From Phycisphaerales bacterium (GTDB taxonomy: Bacteria > Planctomycetota > Phycisphaerae > Phycisphaerales > Phycisphaeraceae): 8,028 bases of DNA. Numbering within the stretch: position 1 is the first letter of the stretch; every line of letters starts with the position of its first letter. The notes under the pieces were generated by a model. The model saw nothing but the letters and a program-made list of their open reading frames with translations. It was not told where the DNA came from and ran no database searches. Positions 6,512 to 8,028 of the stretch are shown piece by piece. Location of the stretch: NCBI GenBank assembly GCA_012031455.1, contig JAAUTM010000045.1, positions 1-8,028 on the forward strand, written 5' to 3'. A program made the translations under genes and the position numbers.

Positions 6512-8028
6512 AGCACCATGCAGTTTCAAACCGGTACGTTCCCGAGCCGATGGTGGCCATGAAGTGACCTGCTTCGTGGCGCAGGTCAAACAGATTGCTG
6601 TGACTTGTCACCGGCTGGCCACTTTCACGGACCGCTTCCATGGACGGGGCCTTGAATCGCACCGTCGCTTGGGTGTTGGCGGGGATGGTCACTTCCAAAA
6701 CGAACTGGCCAGCGTCCACCTGCCATGAGCTTGCAAGCAACCCATACATCGTCATGGTCGATGCCCTGGCCCGGTTGATGCGTCCTTTGGGGTCGGGCTG
6801 GGGGTGGATGAGCGTATGTCGATACCCTGCGCCATGGTGTGTATCGAGCAAATCCAAACCTGCCACGACCTGATACAGCCACTGCCCGATGGCCCCATAG
6901 GAATAATGGTTAAATGAGTTCATGCCTGCGGATTGGAAGCCTTTGTCCGGCGTCCAGCCATCCCACCGTTCCCAGATCGTCGTGGCCCCGTTCTTCACCG
7001 GAAACAGCCACGATGGATACGTTTCGTTGAGCAGCAACTGGTAGGCCAGTTCCAGATTGCCTGATTCGCTCAAGGCAAAATTCAAATCCTTGACTCCCAG
7101 AAACCCGGTGGACAAATGGCCGTTGCGATTGCTCAAGGTGTTGCCATATCTTCCCTTGGCAATGTCCCGACATAAATACTCAGCCGCCTTGGTGCGCAAT
7201 TTTTCAGGCAGCAGGTTCATGCGCAGCGCCAGAACATAGGCCGTCTGCGTGTCACCCACAATTCGGCCCTCGCTGGTCACAAACCGCTGATTGAACAGCT
7301 TGCATATCTTGGTGAATTCGCGTGTGTAATGGGTTGCATCCTTCTTCTTACCAAGCACCCCGGCGATCCGGCTCATCAGGTCCAGCGAGTGGGCATGGAA
7401 CATCACCGCCAGCAGATCCAGCGGCGTAACCGCATCATGATGCAGCCAGTCGCCGAAGTTGTGCCGGTTCAGATAATCCTGCTTTGCAAGGCACTGCATA
7501 AATTTCTGCATCGATGGGTATTGCCGATCAAGGATGCGGATGTCCCCGTAACACTGGTAAAGCGTCCAAGGGCAGATCACCCCGGCATCCGACCAGCCTG
7601 GCCCACCTTCGGATTTCATGTAATCCGGCGCCACTTTGGTGTAATCGCCATCGGGCAATTGGGCATCGCTCAAATCGGTGAGCCACTTGCTGTAAAACGC
7701 TGCGCTGTCCATGTTGAAACAGGCAGTTCGAATGAACACATGTGCATCGCCCGTCCAGCCCATTCGTTCATCGCGTTAGCGGACAGTCGGTGGGCACTTC
7801 CAGGAAGTTGGATTTCTGCCCCCACACAATGTTGTGCTGCAACTGATTGACCAGTTCATGAGAACAATCAAATTCCCCGTGGACCGCCATCCGCGCATAC
7901 AGCACCACACCGGTGACCCAGCCCGCATCCACAGCGATATCCGTGACAGGCTGGCCCTGTTCATCTTCCAGTTTCAATTCGACATAGCGAAACCCGTGAA
8001 ACGTGAACAGGGGTTCCCAGATCGCCTT
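6510..8028 (-). CDS. GH78 alpha-L-rhamnosidase, C-terminal two thirds (5' end outside window; one frameshift)
   Basis: The enzyme hydrolyses terminal alpha-L-rhamnose from glycans or glycosides. The fragment runs from the window edge to TAA at 6510-6512, about 506 residues; whole GH78 proteins are usually 700-1100. In order it shows the end of an N-terminal beta domain ('EPLFTFHGFRYVEL', edge of window), the (alpha/alpha)6 barrel, and the C-terminal beta-sandwich ending 'GTYRFETAWC'. The signature 'PTDCPQRDERMGWTGD' is recovered only after removing one base at 7776-7780; as written the frame stops at 7768-7770. The Glu of 'RDERMGW' (codon 7767-7769) is the usual general acid. 'TTIWERWDGW' (Glu codon 6969-6971) and 'NHYSYGAIGQWLY' complete the active-site region; assigning the first as the base is from memory of the family. 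A signal peptide, if any, lies outside the window. The gene converges on the sulfatase/reductase pair. Confidence 0.92.

Overview
The window (about 8 kb, moderately GC-rich) most resembles a Planctomycetota or other PVC-group chromosome. This is inferred from a formylglycine-type sulfatase of the 'MYDSLNRRMLPPYG' family, a GH78 alpha-L-rhamnosidase, and an oxidase-maturation cluster (ABC-2 permease, SCO, DUF420). The taxon is an inference and no marker gene here settles it.

Left part (1-3603, all + strand): one tightly packed cluster. It begins with the 3' end of an ABC-2 permease (to 420). Its stop overlaps the ATG of a SCO1/SenC copper chaperone (417-1141), followed by a DUF420 membrane protein (1181-1624; the CtaM/YozB family, linked to heme-copper oxidase maturation). 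Two membrane-anchored helical-repeat proteins of unknown function follow (1631-2566 and 2651-3603). Between those two lies a 26-bp-period tandem repeat ending in a perfect hairpin. The gene content points to assembly of a respiratory terminal oxidase, with the two repeat proteins as uncharacterised partners.

Middle (3604-3899): a non-coding stretch of about 300 bp with a direct repeat, a promoter-like sequence and a 12-bp inverted repeat, leading into the next transcription unit.

Right part (3900-8028): a carbohydrate-metabolism region. A sulfatase without signal peptide (3900-5430) and an aldo/keto reductase (5469-6390) form a + strand pair. A GH78 alpha-L-rhamnosidase converges on them from the - strand (6510 to beyond 8028). 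Together they suggest use of sulfated, rhamnose-containing glycans, although the substrate is not shown.

The most striking property is technical. All seven genes are interrupted by single-base frameshifts, about ten in 8 kb. At least five are most simply explained by one base too many or too few in a short homopolymer, while protein motifs remain intact on both sides of every break. This looks like uncorrected sequencing error in a draft or metagenomic assembly, not gene decay. The CDS spans given here are the repaired gene extents and will not translate in one frame as written. No tRNA, rRNA, CRISPR array or insertion sequence was seen.
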